Positions 17,293 to 25,162 of a stretch of 64,000 nt of DNA are shown here, piece by piece. The notes beneath the pieces are model-generated. The model saw only the letters and a program-made list of their open reading frames with translations, was not told where the DNA came from and searched no databases. The stretch is from the NCBI GenBank assembly GCA_036734105.1, contig DAIMZH010000008.1, positions 29,304 to 93,303 of the forward strand, read 5' to 3'. A program made the translations under genes and the position numbers. This stretch comes from Azoarcus_F sp036734105. Lineage in GTDB: Bacteria > Pseudomonadota > Gammaproteobacteria > Burkholderiales > Rhodocyclaceae. Positions within the stretch are counted from its first letter, which is position 1, and each line of letters begins with the position of its first letter.

Positions 17293-17970
17293 TTACAGGT
17301 AATGGGTTGGATCAGGCAGACTGGCGGCCTCGAACCCGGTGCGACGCAGTGCGCAGGCGTCGCAATCTCCGCAGGCCCGGCCCTTGTCATCCGCCTTGTA
17401 GCACGACACGGTGAGGCTGTAATCCACGCCAAGCTCAGTGCCATAGCGGATGATGTCGGCCTTGCTCAGATGCATCAGTGGTGTATGTATCTTGAGGTGT
17501 CCGCCCTCAACGCCACGTTTGGTGGCCAGATTGGCCATTTTTTCAAATGCGCGGATGAAGTCTGGGCGACAATCAGGATAGCCGGAGTAATCGATGGCGT
17601 TGACCCCGATGAAGATGTGGTCTGAGCCGAGCACTTCTGCCCAGCCCAGTGCCATGGAAAGCATGATGGTGTTGCGCGCAGGCACATAGGTGCTGGGAAT
17701 GCCGATGGCTTCGCCTGCGCGTGGCACGGCGATGTTGGCGTCAGTGAGTGCCGACCCGCCAAACTGACCAAGGCTGACGTTGGCGATGCGATGCTCTGTT
17801 GCGCCAAGAGCCTTGGCAATGCGTACGGAAGCGCTCAGCTCGGCAGCATGGCGTTGCCCGTAGGCAACCGACAGTGCGTAACATGCAAAGCCTTGCGATC
17901 GTGCAATGGCAAGACAGGTGGTGGAGTCAAGGCCACCCGACAGCAAGATGACAGCAGGCTTGTCTTTCAT
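17293..17970 (-). CDS. queC: 7-cyano-7-deazaguanine synthase QueC
   Basis: Converts 7-carboxy-7-deazaguanine to preQ0 with ammonia and ATP in queuosine biosynthesis. 225 aa. The PP-loop is LLSGGLDSTTCLAIA at residues 9-23. Four zinc cysteines lie near the C-terminus (SCYKADDKGRACGDCDACAL). It follows queE on the same strand after a 79-nt gap holding a small GC hairpin (17998-18011). I see no preQ1 riboswitch there. Confidence 0.96.
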   Translation of the reverse strand: MKDKPAVILLSGGLDSTTCLAIARSQGFACYALSVAYGQRHAAELSASVRIAKALGATEHRIANVSLGQFGGSALTDANIAVPRAGEAIGIPSTYVPARNTIMLSMALGWAEVLGSDHIFIGVNAIDYSGYPDCRPDFIRAFEKMANLATKRGVEGGHLKIHTPLMHLSKADIIRYGTELGVDYSLTVSCYKADDKGRACGDCDACALRRTGFEAASLPDPTHYL

Positions 17971-18049
17971 CGTAAGACCAGCTCCGGTTTGAAACCCCGC
18001 CCTTCAGGGCGACGCGGAGGTTGAATGGACAAAGCAGAGGGCTGAGGTG

Positions 18050-18742
18050 CTATTTTCCTCGCGCATCCGCCCAGAGCAGTTTGTGAAGTTGTAGCTGAAA
18101 GCGAGCAGGGAGCCGGTCACGTACCATCCACTCGGCCAGTTGGGCTGGAGACAGGTCGCCATGCACCGGTGACATCAGCACGGTGCAACGCTGAGCCAGG
18201 CCGTGATCGGCAAGCATTTTACAGGCCCACGCGTAATCCGCCTCATCAGCCAGCACAAACTTGACCTCGTCGTGACGCGTGAGCTGTTCGATGTTTTCAA
18301 GCAGGTTGCGGGCGCACTCTCCAGATCCTGGTGCCTTGAGGTCCATGATCCGGGAAACCCTTGGGTCGATGTCGGCGATGTCCAGCGCACCGCTGGTTTC
18401 GAGGGAGACCGACAAGCCGGCGTCGCACAAGCGGGAGAGCAGGCTGCGGCAGCCTTTCTGGGCGAGCGGTTCGCCCCCTGTCACGCAAACCGTGGGCACC
18501 CCTGTGGCCACGACCTCATTCACCAGCGCAGCAATTTCCCGCATCTGACCGCCGCTAAAGGCGTATTCGGTGTCACACCACACGCAGCGCAATGGGCAGC
18601 CGGTGAGCCGGACGAACACGGTTGGCAGGCCGATGCGCGTGGACTCACCCTGAACCGAAACGAACACCTCGCTGATGCGCAGCGCGGTGTGTCGTGGCGA
18701 TGCGTCGGTGCGTTCGGCACGGACTAGCGGCTTACTGACCAC
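18050..18742 (-). CDS. queE: 7-carboxy-7-deazaguanine synthase QueE
   Basis: Radical SAM enzyme that makes the 7-deazaguanine core of queuosine. About 230 aa. The cluster motif CPLRCVWCDT is CxxxCxxC, preceded by SVQGEST and followed by TGGEPLAQKG. The start is uncertain: no ATG lies between a stretch that is clearly not QueE and the conserved LRISEVFVSVQGE. A GTG at 18742, overlapping the cpoB stop by 11 nt, gives a sensible length and coupling. Pairs with queC; queuosine genes behind tol-pal are usual in Betaproteobacteria. Confidence 0.9.
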   Translation of the reverse strand: MVSKPLVRAERTDASPRHTALRISEVFVSVQGESTRIGLPTVFVRLTGCPLRCVWCDTEYAFSGGQMREIAALVNEVVATGVPTVCVTGGEPLAQKGCRSLLSRLCDAGLSVSLETSGALDIADIDPRVSRIMDLKAPGSGECARNLLENIEQLTRHDEVKFVLADEADYAWACKMLADHGLAQRCTVLMSPVHGDLSPAQLAEWMVRDRLPARFQLQLHKLLWADARGK

Positions 18743-19433
18743 TGAGTCGCTGGCTGGCCACTTGAGCGGCCGAGCTGTCCGGGTAGCGCTCGATGATGCG
18801 GCGCAAGGTGTCTTCAGACTGCCGTGCTTCGCCCAGCAGCCGCAAACTGTTGGCGAGACCAAGCATGGCATCCGGCGCGATCGGGTCACTGGACCAGTTG
18901 CTGACGACGGTGTTGAAGAAGCCGCGAGCGGCGACCAGTTCTCGTGACTGCAGTGCCGCATTACCCGCCCAGAAATTGGCACCAGGCAGCATCTCGCTGC
19001 GCGGATAGTCGGCAATGAAGCGCTCGAAAGCGGCTTGTGCGTCGCGATGCTTGCCTTCCTTGAGCAGGTTGAGTGCGGCTTCGTAGGCGGCCGCCTCCGC
19101 TGCAGGGTCCACCGGCCCTGCTGCCGATGCTCCGCCCCGCCCTTCGAAAATCTGCAGGCGGTTGTCCAGATCGATATAGAAGTCGCGTTGGCGTTGCTTG
19201 ATCTGATCCAGCTCGTAAAGCAGGAATTCGACCTGTCCGCGCAGGGTGGCGACTTCTGCGCGAAGTCGCTCGTTTTGGGCGTCCAGGTCGAGCTGCCCCC
19301 GACCGACCGCCTCGAAGCGGGTGTTCATCTCTTCCCGCAGTTCATTGACCTGACGGCTTGAGCCGAATTGTGCATGAACCGGGTTCAGGGTGACTGTTGC
19401 GAGGACGAGTGCGATCGGGAGCAGTAAGTTCAT
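18732..19433 (-). CDS. cpoB: Cell division coordinator CpoB (YbgF)
   Basis: Periplasmic TolA partner that couples outer-membrane constriction with septal peptidoglycan synthesis. 233 aa. N-terminal signal peptide (LLLPIALVLATVTLNPVHA), a coiled coil (about 30-95, rich in heptads such as LDAQNERLRAEVATLRGQVE) and a C-terminal TPR domain (about 115-233) with repeats AYEAALNLLKEGKHRDAQAA and ANFWAGNAALQSRELVAA. Start ATG overlaps the pal stop by one base. Last gene of the Tol-Pal set. Confidence 0.94.
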   Translation of the reverse strand: MNLLLPIALVLATVTLNPVHAQFGSSRQVNELREEMNTRFEAVGRGQLDLDAQNERLRAEVATLRGQVEFLLYELDQIKQRQRDFYIDLDNRLQIFEGRGGASAAGPVDPAAEAAAYEAALNLLKEGKHRDAQAAFERFIADYPRSEMLPGANFWAGNAALQSRELVAARGFFNTVVSNWSSDPIAPDAMLGLANSLRLLGEARQSEDTLRRIIERYPDSSAAQVASQRLSGQ

Positions 19434-19945
19434 CAGAATTCGCCTGTATAGAGCATGTCGGCACGACGGTTTTCAGCGTAGCACGCCTCGCTGCGGTCGG
19501 TGCAGCGCGGCTTTTCCTCACCCAGACTGACTGCCTCGACCTGGTGCGTGCGCGCACCAAGGCGAACCAGCGCCTGCTTGAGGGCTTCGGCGCGTTTCTG
19601 ACCCAGCGCGAGGTTGTACTCGCGGCTGCCGCGTTCGTCGGTGTTGCCCTGAATCATCATGCGGATGTCCGGGTTTTGCGACAGAAAGCTGGCGTGCGCT
19701 TCCACCAGAGGAATGAATTCCTGGCGGATCACGAACTGGTCAAAGTCGAAGTGTACGCTGCGCCGGGACAGCACGCTGTTGGGGTCTGTGAGCGCGGCGA
19801 TGCCGCTGCCGCTCATGCCGGGAGCAGTCACGGTGACCACCGAGGCGCTGCGGTCGTCGACACCAACGCCAGATTGCGGGCCGCCCTTGCCGCCGCAGGC
19901 AACAAGCAGAACAGAGAGGAGCGCGGGAAGAAGTAGCTTCTTCAT
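19433..19945 (-). CDS. pal: Peptidoglycan-associated lipoprotein Pal
   Basis: Outer-membrane lipoprotein that binds peptidoglycan and TolB. 170 aa from the ATG at 19945; an ATG four codons upstream is possible, but GGAAA sits well for 19945. Signal peptide and lipobox LSVLLVAC (Cys near residue 17). OmpA-like domain (about 60-170) with VHFDFDQFVIRQEF, the peptidoglycan-binding GNTDERGSREYNLALGQKRA, and a C-terminal ENRRADMLY. Confidence 0.97.
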   Translation of the reverse strand: MKKLLLPALLSVLLVACGGKGGPQSGVGVDDRSASVVTVTAPGMSGSGIAALTDPNSVLSRRSVHFDFDQFVIRQEFIPLVEAHASFLSQNPDIRMMIQGNTDERGSREYNLALGQKRAEALKQALVRLGARTHQVEAVSLGEEKPRCTDRSEACYAENRRADMLYTGEF

Positions 19946-20001
19946 GAGAGTTTCCATTTCAGGTTGAGGTCGTACTACGGGTTTGGGTGTGACTGCAAAA
20001 G

Positions 20002-21282
20002 TTACTGAAGTATCGGGCCCCAGGCGGGCTCACGAACATCACCGGCCTGCACCGACAGACGTTGGCGAATTCGCCCGTCGGTTGACACGGCAGCAAGTAC
20101 GCCACGCCCTGCATTCTCAGAGGCGTGGAGAATCATGCGGCCGTTTGGCGCAAAGCTCGGTGATTCGTCCCGCACGGAGTCGGTCAGCACCATGGTCTGG
20201 CGCGACGCGAGGTCCATGACTGCAACCTGAAAGCCGCGTTGGCTGCGGGTGATGTGTGCCATGCTGCGACCGTCGGGGGAAATTTTCGGACTGACGTTAT
20301 AGCTGCCACTGAAGGTGACTCGCTCGGGTGTTCCGCCAGTCGAGGAAACGCGATAGATTTGTGCGCCACCGCCACGATCCGAACTGAAATAAATCCATTG
20401 ACCGTCCGGCGACCATGCCGGTTCGGTGGCAATGCTTGCCGATTGTGTCAGTCGGCGTAGCCCGGAACCATCAGCATTGAGAACATACACCCGCGAAGGG
20501 CCATCCAGCGTCAGGGTCAAGGCAAGCTGGCGTCCGTCAGGCGACCATGCGGGTGCCGAGTTGGATCCACGGTAATTGGCTACCACCCGGCGCTGCCCGG
20601 TTGGCAGGTCGTGGATATAAACGACCGGCTTCTTGGCTTCGAAGGATACATAGGCCAGGCGCTGACCATCGGGGGCCCATGCTGGCGAGATGATAGGCTC
20701 GTGCGAGGCCAGCGCAGTTTGAGGATTCATGCCATCGGCGTCGGCGATCTGGAGTTCGTACTGACCGCCAGTCTTGACCACATAGGCGATTCTGGTGGAG
20801 AAATATCCCGGCAGACCGGTCAGCTTTTCATGCACGAAGTCGGCGATCCGGTGGCCCGCGAGCCGGTTTTGATTGGGTGCCACCCGCAGGGTCATGCCGC
20901 CCAGTTCGCTGTTTCTCTGCACGTCGAACAGACGAACCCGGATGTCGATGCGGCCATCGGCCATGGGTTGCGCCGTCCCGGTGAGAATGGCGTGGGCGCC
21001 ACGCGCACTCAGCAACAGCATGTCCGGCTTGACTGCTTCAGGGAACACCAGCAGGCCGGTGTCAACCAGCGAGAAGAGTCCGCTGCGATCGAGGTTGCTG
21101 CGCACCACGTCGGTCACGCTTCGCGGCAGGCTGGCCTCGTTTTCGAGCACTGGAATGGCTACTGGATAGCGACTGGCGCCTGTGCCGGTGATCTCGATGG
21201 AGAGCTGTGCACTGGCGGCAAATGACATGACAAGCGCCAGCGAAGTCAGAATTGAGCGGCAAGCGGTCTGGAAAGTGGGCAT
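20002..21282 (-). CDS. tolB: Tol-Pal system protein TolB
   Basis: Periplasmic beta-propeller that interacts with Pal and the TolA C-terminus. 426 aa with a signal peptide (SILTSLALVMSFAASAQ). N-terminal domain (about 25-165) and a six-bladed propeller (about 170-426) with repeated WSPDG/APDG motifs: SPAWAPDGQRLAYVS, APAWSPDGRQLALTL, EPAWSPDGQWIYFSSD, SPKISPDGRSMA. A TAGAAT box in the 99-nt gap to tolA may be a -10 element. Confidence 0.96.
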   Translation of the reverse strand: MPTFQTACRSILTSLALVMSFAASAQLSIEITGTGASRYPVAIPVLENEASLPRSVTDVVRSNLDRSGLFSLVDTGLLVFPEAVKPDMLLLSARGAHAILTGTAQPMADGRIDIRVRLFDVQRNSELGGMTLRVAPNQNRLAGHRIADFVHEKLTGLPGYFSTRIAYVVKTGGQYELQIADADGMNPQTALASHEPIISPAWAPDGQRLAYVSFEAKKPVVYIHDLPTGQRRVVANYRGSNSAPAWSPDGRQLALTLTLDGPSRVYVLNADGSGLRRLTQSASIATEPAWSPDGQWIYFSSDRGGGAQIYRVSSTGGTPERVTFSGSYNVSPKISPDGRSMAHITRSQRGFQVAVMDLASRQTMVLTDSVRDESPSFAPNGRMILHASENAGRGVLAAVSTDGRIRQRLSVQAGDVREPAWGPILQ

Positions 21283-21381
21283 GGTTTGGATGTGACTTCG
21301 TAAACACTTGAAAATTCTAATGGAAACGACGAGTTTTGTGTTTTTCCTGCGGCGGTCTTGGGCGTTTTTCGGTGTAACAGT

Positions 21382-22302
21382 CTAGTCTTCCAGAGGTCTG
21401 AATTTAAGTCGAAGTTCCCGTTGAAACAATTCTGGTGTGGGCGGCAAGGGCAACGGGCTGGACGCGTTGATGGCGCGGTCTATGGCCTCATCGAGCGCAG
21501 TAAAGCCCGACGAGCGAATCATGCGCACACTGGTCACCGTGCCGTCTGGCAATTGAGACACCGCAAACTCGGCCTCCGGGTTACCGCTCAGGCCTGGCGG
21601 ACGGATCAGGTTGGAGCGGATGCGCAGCCGGATGCGGTTTTCGTATTCTGCCCGGGCGTCGCCTGCCCGCGCAGCCGCGGCACGAGCGGCGTCATCGCGC
21701 ATCAGCCGTTCGAGCTGTGCGCGCTCCAGATCTTGCGCAAGACGCTGAGCAAGCATGTCGTCCATGGGTGAGGGCTGAGGCCTGGGTTCGGGTCTGGTCT
21801 GGGGCGGCGGTTGAGGGGCTGGCTTGGGCTCAGGCTTGGGCTCGGGCTTCGGTGCTGGCTTGGGCTCAGGTTTGGGTTCGGGCGTTGGTGCTGGCTTGGG
21901 CTCGGGTTTGGGCTCGGGCTTTGGAGCTGGCTTGGGCTCGGGTTTGGGCTCGGGCTTTGGAGCCGGCACGGCAATATCTGGCGCGGGTTTGGGCACAGCC
22001 GGTGGGGCCGGCTGTGGCTTGGGTTCCGGACGAGGGGGCGGAGGAGGAGGTGGCGCAGGAGGCGCCGGTGGTCTTGGCTGAGCTGGTGGTGGTTCCGTGC
22101 GTGCTGACGACGGGGGTGGCGTTACGCGAGCGGGCGCGGGTGCGGCCACGAGCTCAACTTCCAGAGCAGCAGGGGGGCGACTCTCCCAGCTCACACCAAC
22201 CAGCAGAAACACCAGCAACCCGCCATGCACAAGCACGGTGAGTGCGGCGGCAATCCACTTGCCGGGTAGTTTGCGCGCATGCAGTTTGGGTGCGTCAGTC
22301 AT
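21382..22302 (-). CDS. tolA: TolA-type envelope protein with Pro-rich stalk
   Basis: Inner-membrane linker that carries energy from TolQR to TolB/Pal. 306 aa. One N-terminal transmembrane helix (about 15-37, IAAALTVLVHGGLLVFLLVG) with the conserved SHG-like VHGG, then a proline-rich periplasmic region (about 52-178), a short charged helix (about 180-215) and a TonB/TolA-type C-terminal domain (about 215-306, FAVSQLPDGTVTSVRMIRSSG). The stalk is mostly X-Pro repeats, as in TonB, rather than the long Ala-Lys-Glu helix of enterobacterial TolA. Placement after tolR supports TolA function. Confidence 0.9.
   Translation of the reverse strand: MTDAPKLHARKLPGKWIAAALTVLVHGGLLVFLLVGVSWESRPPAALEVELVAAPAPARVTPPPSSARTEPPPAQPRPPAPPAPPPPPPPRPEPKPQPAPPAVPKPAPDIAVPAPKPEPKPEPKPAPKPEPKPEPKPAPTPEPKPEPKPAPKPEPKPEPKPAPQPPPQTRPEPRPQPSPMDDMLAQRLAQDLERAQLERLMRDDAARAAAARAGDARAEYENRIRLRIRSNLIRPPGLSGNPEAEFAVSQLPDGTVTSVRMIRSSGFTALDEAIDRAINASSPLPLPPTPELFQRELRLKFRPLED
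21811..21966 (-). repeat. 36-bp tandem repeats in tolA
   Basis: About four and a third copies of a 36-bp unit encoding the 12-residue pattern PEPKPEPKPAPK (residues about 113-164). Copies differ by a few silent or conservative changes, for example one PAPT. Such repeats could vary in number by slippage or recombination and would lengthen or shorten the stalk in steps of 12 residues. Confidence 0.85.
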
Positions 22303-22323
22303 TTTGTCATTACACTGCGCGGG

Positions 22324-22749
22324 TCAGCGGCTTGTGCCGGTGCCAGCACTACTTGTTTGCGTCTCAAGCCCGACCCGGGTAAAGCCTGCTTCGCGCAGTG
22401 CGTTGAGCTCGTTCATGACTTTTTCGTAAGTCAATGTCTTGTCGGCAGACACGACAATGGGCTGGGACGGGTTGGCGACACGCGCCGATGCAAGTTGCTG
22501 CAGTACCTCATGTCGTGACAAGTCGGCAGCAGTCGCGGCGCCAGGCTCACGCAGGGCGTAGCCTCCGTCCGCCTTGAGGATCAAGTACATGGCCTCAGGT
22601 GGTGCCTGTGGCACTTCACTGACGGTGGGCAGGTCCACTATGCCGGTCTGTATCATTGGTGCGGTAACCATGAAGATCACCAGCAACACCAGCATCACGT
22701 CGATGTAAGGCACGACGTTGATTTCGTTTTTCAGGCGGCGCTGACGCAT
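22324..22749 (-). CDS. tolR: Tol-Pal proton channel subunit TolR
   Basis: ExbD/TolR family inner-membrane protein that, with TolQ, uses the proton gradient to drive TolA. 141 aa with one N-terminal transmembrane helix. The key aspartate is in INVVPYIDVMLVLLVIFMV (about residue 17); the periplasmic domain includes the conserved LPTVSEVPQAPPE and PIVVSADKTLTYEKVM. Starts 16 nt after tolQ and ends 21 nt before tolA. Confidence 0.96.
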   Translation of the reverse strand: MRQRRLKNEINVVPYIDVMLVLLVIFMVTAPMIQTGIVDLPTVSEVPQAPPEAMYLILKADGGYALREPGAATAADLSRHEVLQQLASARVANPSQPIVVSADKTLTYEKVMNELNALREAGFTRVGLETQTSSAGTGTSR

Positions 22750-22765
22750 GCCTCTTGCTCCCCGT

Positions 22766-23440
22766 TCAGCGCAGATGGCGTTGCAGAATGTTTGAGAACT
22801 CTTCGGTAAAGCTCTCGAAACGGATTGCCAGCCGGTCTATGTCGTGCGCGAAGCGGTTGTAGGCAACGACTGCCGGGATGGCGGCAAACAGGCCGATGGC
22901 AGTCGCCACCAAGGCCTCGGCAATGCCGGGTGCGACCTGTGCAAGTGAGGCGGTGGTAACGTTGGCCAGCCCACGAAAGGCGTTCATGATGCCCCACACC
23001 GTGCCGAACAGACCGATGTAGGGGGCCACTGAGCCCACCGTGGCGAGAAAGGCCAGATGCGATTCCAGTTCGTCCATCTCGCGTTGGTGCGTTGCCCGCA
23101 TGGCGCGGCGTGAGCCGTCGATGATGGCGCTATGGTCGTGACTTTTTGCGCGCAGTTTGGTGAATTCGCGATAACCGGATTCGAAGATGCGCTCGATCCC
23201 GCCGGCCTCATCACGCGAGGCTGCAGAAGCCTGATAGAGCGAGTTGAGGTCGCCGCCGCTCCAGAATTCGCGTTCAAAGCTGCCGGTTTCACGATACGCG
23301 GCCCGGATCTGGAACCACTTCCGAAAGATCCAGTACCACGACATGGCCGACAGGACGGCCAGCAACAACATGACGAGCTGCACCAGCAGGCTAGCCTGGC
23401 TGATCAGATAAACAATGGAAAGGTCTTGCGTAGGGGTCAT
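22766..23440 (-). CDS. tolQ: Tol-Pal proton channel subunit TolQ
   Basis: MotA/TolQ/ExbB family proton channel. 224 aa with three transmembrane helices: about 15-37, then the pair around FLATVGSVAPYIGLFGTVWGIM (about 135-156) and APGIAEALVATAIGLFAAIPAVVAYN (about 168-195). The start overlaps the ybgC stop by 4 nt (ATGA), as is common for the ybgC-tolQRAB-pal operon. Confidence 0.96.
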   Translation of the reverse strand: MTPTQDLSIVYLISQASLLVQLVMLLLAVLSAMSWYWIFRKWFQIRAAYRETGSFEREFWSGGDLNSLYQASAASRDEAGGIERIFESGYREFTKLRAKSHDHSAIIDGSRRAMRATHQREMDELESHLAFLATVGSVAPYIGLFGTVWGIMNAFRGLANVTTASLAQVAPGIAEALVATAIGLFAAIPAVVAYNRFAHDIDRLAIRFESFTEEFSNILQRHLR

Positions 23441-23868
23441 TTTTGCAGATACTGGCTAAAGGAACTGCGAAGCTGTTGGGGAATGGCTGTGGGTCGTTGC
23501 CGCGCCATGTCGAGACAGGCGATGATGATACGTGAAGAAAAAAGGCGATCATCGCTGCGTACGATTTCTTGCAAAAAAGTCAGGCTGGCGCCGCCCAGCT
23601 TGATAACGCTCGTGTAAACCATTAATTGATCGTCCAGCCGGGCGGGCGCAAGGTAGTCGGCTTCCACGTGTCGCACCACGAACCCAATGGCTTTTTCCTG
23701 CATCAGGCGCTGCTGCTCGAAACCGAGGGTACGTAAAGCTTCGGTTCTTGCTCGCTCGCAAAACCGCAGGTAGTTGGCGTAATAAACCACGCCGGCGGCG
23801 TCCGTGTCTTCGTAATACACGGTCACCGGGTGCGTGAAGCTGGAACTGGATGGGCTGAGCATGATCAT
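23437..23868 (-). CDS. ybgC: Tol-Pal-associated acyl-CoA thioesterase YbgC
   Basis: Hotdog-fold thioesterase, first gene of the Tol-Pal operon; acts on acyl-CoA or acyl-carrier thioesters in relation to phospholipid metabolism. 143 aa from the ATG at 23868 (a second ATG at 23862 is possible; neither has a clear Shine-Dalgarno). Catalytic motif YYEDTDAAGVVYYANYL with the active Asp, then CERARTEALRTLGF. The start overlaps by 4 nt the stop of a 92-codon open frame upstream, which might couple translation. Confidence 0.94.
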   Translation of the reverse strand: MIMLSPSSSSFTHPVTVYYEDTDAAGVVYYANYLRFCERARTEALRTLGFEQQRLMQEKAIGFVVRHVEADYLAPARLDDQLMVYTSVIKLGGASLTFLQEIVRSDDRLFSSRIIIACLDMARQRPTAIPQQLRSSFSQYLQK

Positions 23869-24246
23869 GGCCGTGCTGCAGCGCCGAGGTCGCGCTGCCA
23901 AGCGTCATGGAAATGGTGGGCAAGGCTCCAGGCAGTCATCGTGTCGGCGAGGCGTTTGAATAGAGCCCCGAATGCTAACAGAAGCTCGTGGTGCCTGGAA
24001 TGTTGTATTGCACAAAAAACAGCTTCGTAAGCATTGATTTTGCGGGAAAAATAAAGCTGTCGGCGAGACGCCTCACCTGGCCTCGGGCGCATTGCGCAGG
24101 CTGCTGTGGCGGGCAGTGGTGCGCTTGCTGATTCGGGAATCATGCATGCGCCTGCCAGGAAGCCTGTCTAAAGGTCGCATTTTCCGGGTCGATAAGCTAG
24201 CTGGAAACACCGGATTATCCTTACCGCCAGAAGCTGGGAGAAAAGA
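23869..24246. other. 378-nt gap between ybgC and the acidic protein gene
   Basis: Divergent intergenic region. The minus strand holds a 92-codon open frame (24143-23865) whose TGA overlaps the ybgC ATG as ATGA. It has no recognisable domain, and I rate it as unproven. The part from about 23940 to 24060 is AT-richer than its surroundings and may hold the ybgC-tol promoter. On the plus strand GGGAG (about 24236) is the ribosome site of the next gene. I see no RNA gene or terminator. Confidence 0.5.
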
Positions 24247-24981
24247 ATGACTGCGCCGACCGAAGGTCTGATGAAACTGATTGGCCTAACCAAGCAGAAG
24301 CGCGACGTGGGTCCGATGCTGCAGGAGTATGTTCGCAAAAGGTATGGGGTTGAAAACATGGCTGCTTTCACGCGGGGGGAAGTGGCTGGCGTGGCTGACA
24401 AGGAGGCCTTGTATCGACAATGGATAGATTGGATCGAAGCCGGCGAGATGCACCGTTTCATGGATGACGAGAGCGACGAGGATGATGATTTTCTCGCCGC
24501 TTTGCTGGAGGATGTCGAGGCTCCCGAGATGCCGCCTGTTGTGCAAGCCGATAATGTTATTTATCAGCCGGTTCAGTCTGAGGACTTGCAAGAAGATGAT
24601 GTTCCGGTGTTGTCGGATGAGCCGGAGGCGGCAGTTGAGCTTGCCGAGGAGGCATACCTGCAGGTCGAGCCGACAAGCGGAGTTTTGCCTGACGAGCTGG
24701 AAAACCCGGCAGATGTGGCGCAGCCTGAAGCTTCCGTGGAGAGCGGCAGTCATTCCATGCAGCCAGTTGCGCAGCCAGTTGCGCAGCCAGCTACGCAGCC
24801 AGCCATGCAGGCAGGAGTGGATATGGCGGGTTCATCAGGCTCTCTGGATACCCTGGTGCTGGAGATGATTCGGCAGGAACTCCAGGCGCAGGTCAAGCCT
24901 GATGATTCGCTGTCAGAAGAGCGAGTGCGGGAAATTGTCCGGGAAGAGTTGAGAGCGATGCTCAAGGCCGTGATGTCCTGA
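24247..24981 (+). CDS. Acidic hypothetical protein with Gln-Pro repeat
   Basis: I do not recognise this 244-aa protein. Strong ribosome site (GGGAG, 7 nt upstream). Layout: a compact N-terminal region (1-75, basic at first, EGLMKLIGLTKQKRDVGPML and YRQWIDWIEAGEMHRFMDD), a very acidic middle (about 75-165, DDESDEDDDFLAALLEDVEAP), a 4-residue repeat QPVA/QPAT/QPAM (about 172-189), and a C-terminal amphipathic helix (about 200-244, SLSEERVREIVREELRAM) likely to form a coiled coil. No signal peptide or membrane segment. It stands alone between the Tol operon and a STAS gene. Composition suggests a scaffold or partner-binding protein; that is inference. Confidence 0.75.
   Translation: MTAPTEGLMKLIGLTKQKRDVGPMLQEYVRKRYGVENMAAFTRGEVAGVADKEALYRQWIDWIEAGEMHRFMDDESDEDDDFLAALLEDVEAPEMPPVVQADNVIYQPVQSEDLQEDDVPVLSDEPEAAVELAEEAYLQVEPTSGVLPDELENPADVAQPEASVESGSHSMQPVAQPVAQPATQPAMQAGVDMAGSSGSLDTLVLEMIRQELQAQVKPDDSLSEERVREIVREELRAMLKAVMS
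24757..24809 (+). repeat. 12-bp tandem repeats in the acidic protein gene
   Basis: Four near-identical 12-bp units of the type GCAGCCAGTTGC encode QPVA, QPVA, QPAT and QPAM. They sit between the acidic middle and the C-terminal helix, so copy-number change would alter the linker length in steps of four residues without a frameshift. Confidence 0.75.
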
Positions 24982-25162
24982 CCTGGTCACTCTTTGCAGG
25001 GTGGTGTTGAATCATCCTTGTGGTGAGAACTTTGGCACACAGCCTCACATTTACAGTGAGACGGCTTGATGGCAGGGGTGATAGACTCTGCGGAATCCCA
25101 TGCATGTCGCAGATGTTGATTGACATGGACTCGAAAACAAACCGAACGGATCAGGCTGAAAT

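Noticed and set aside
17971..18049. preQ1 riboswitch between queE and queC
   Set aside because: Only a short GC hairpin is seen; the preQ1 aptamer sequence pattern is absent.
21717..22241. Long open frames on the plus strand opposite tolA, Gly/Leu/Trp-rich
   Set aside because: They are shadows of the proline-rich repeat; composition is low-complexity and tolA fits the operon.
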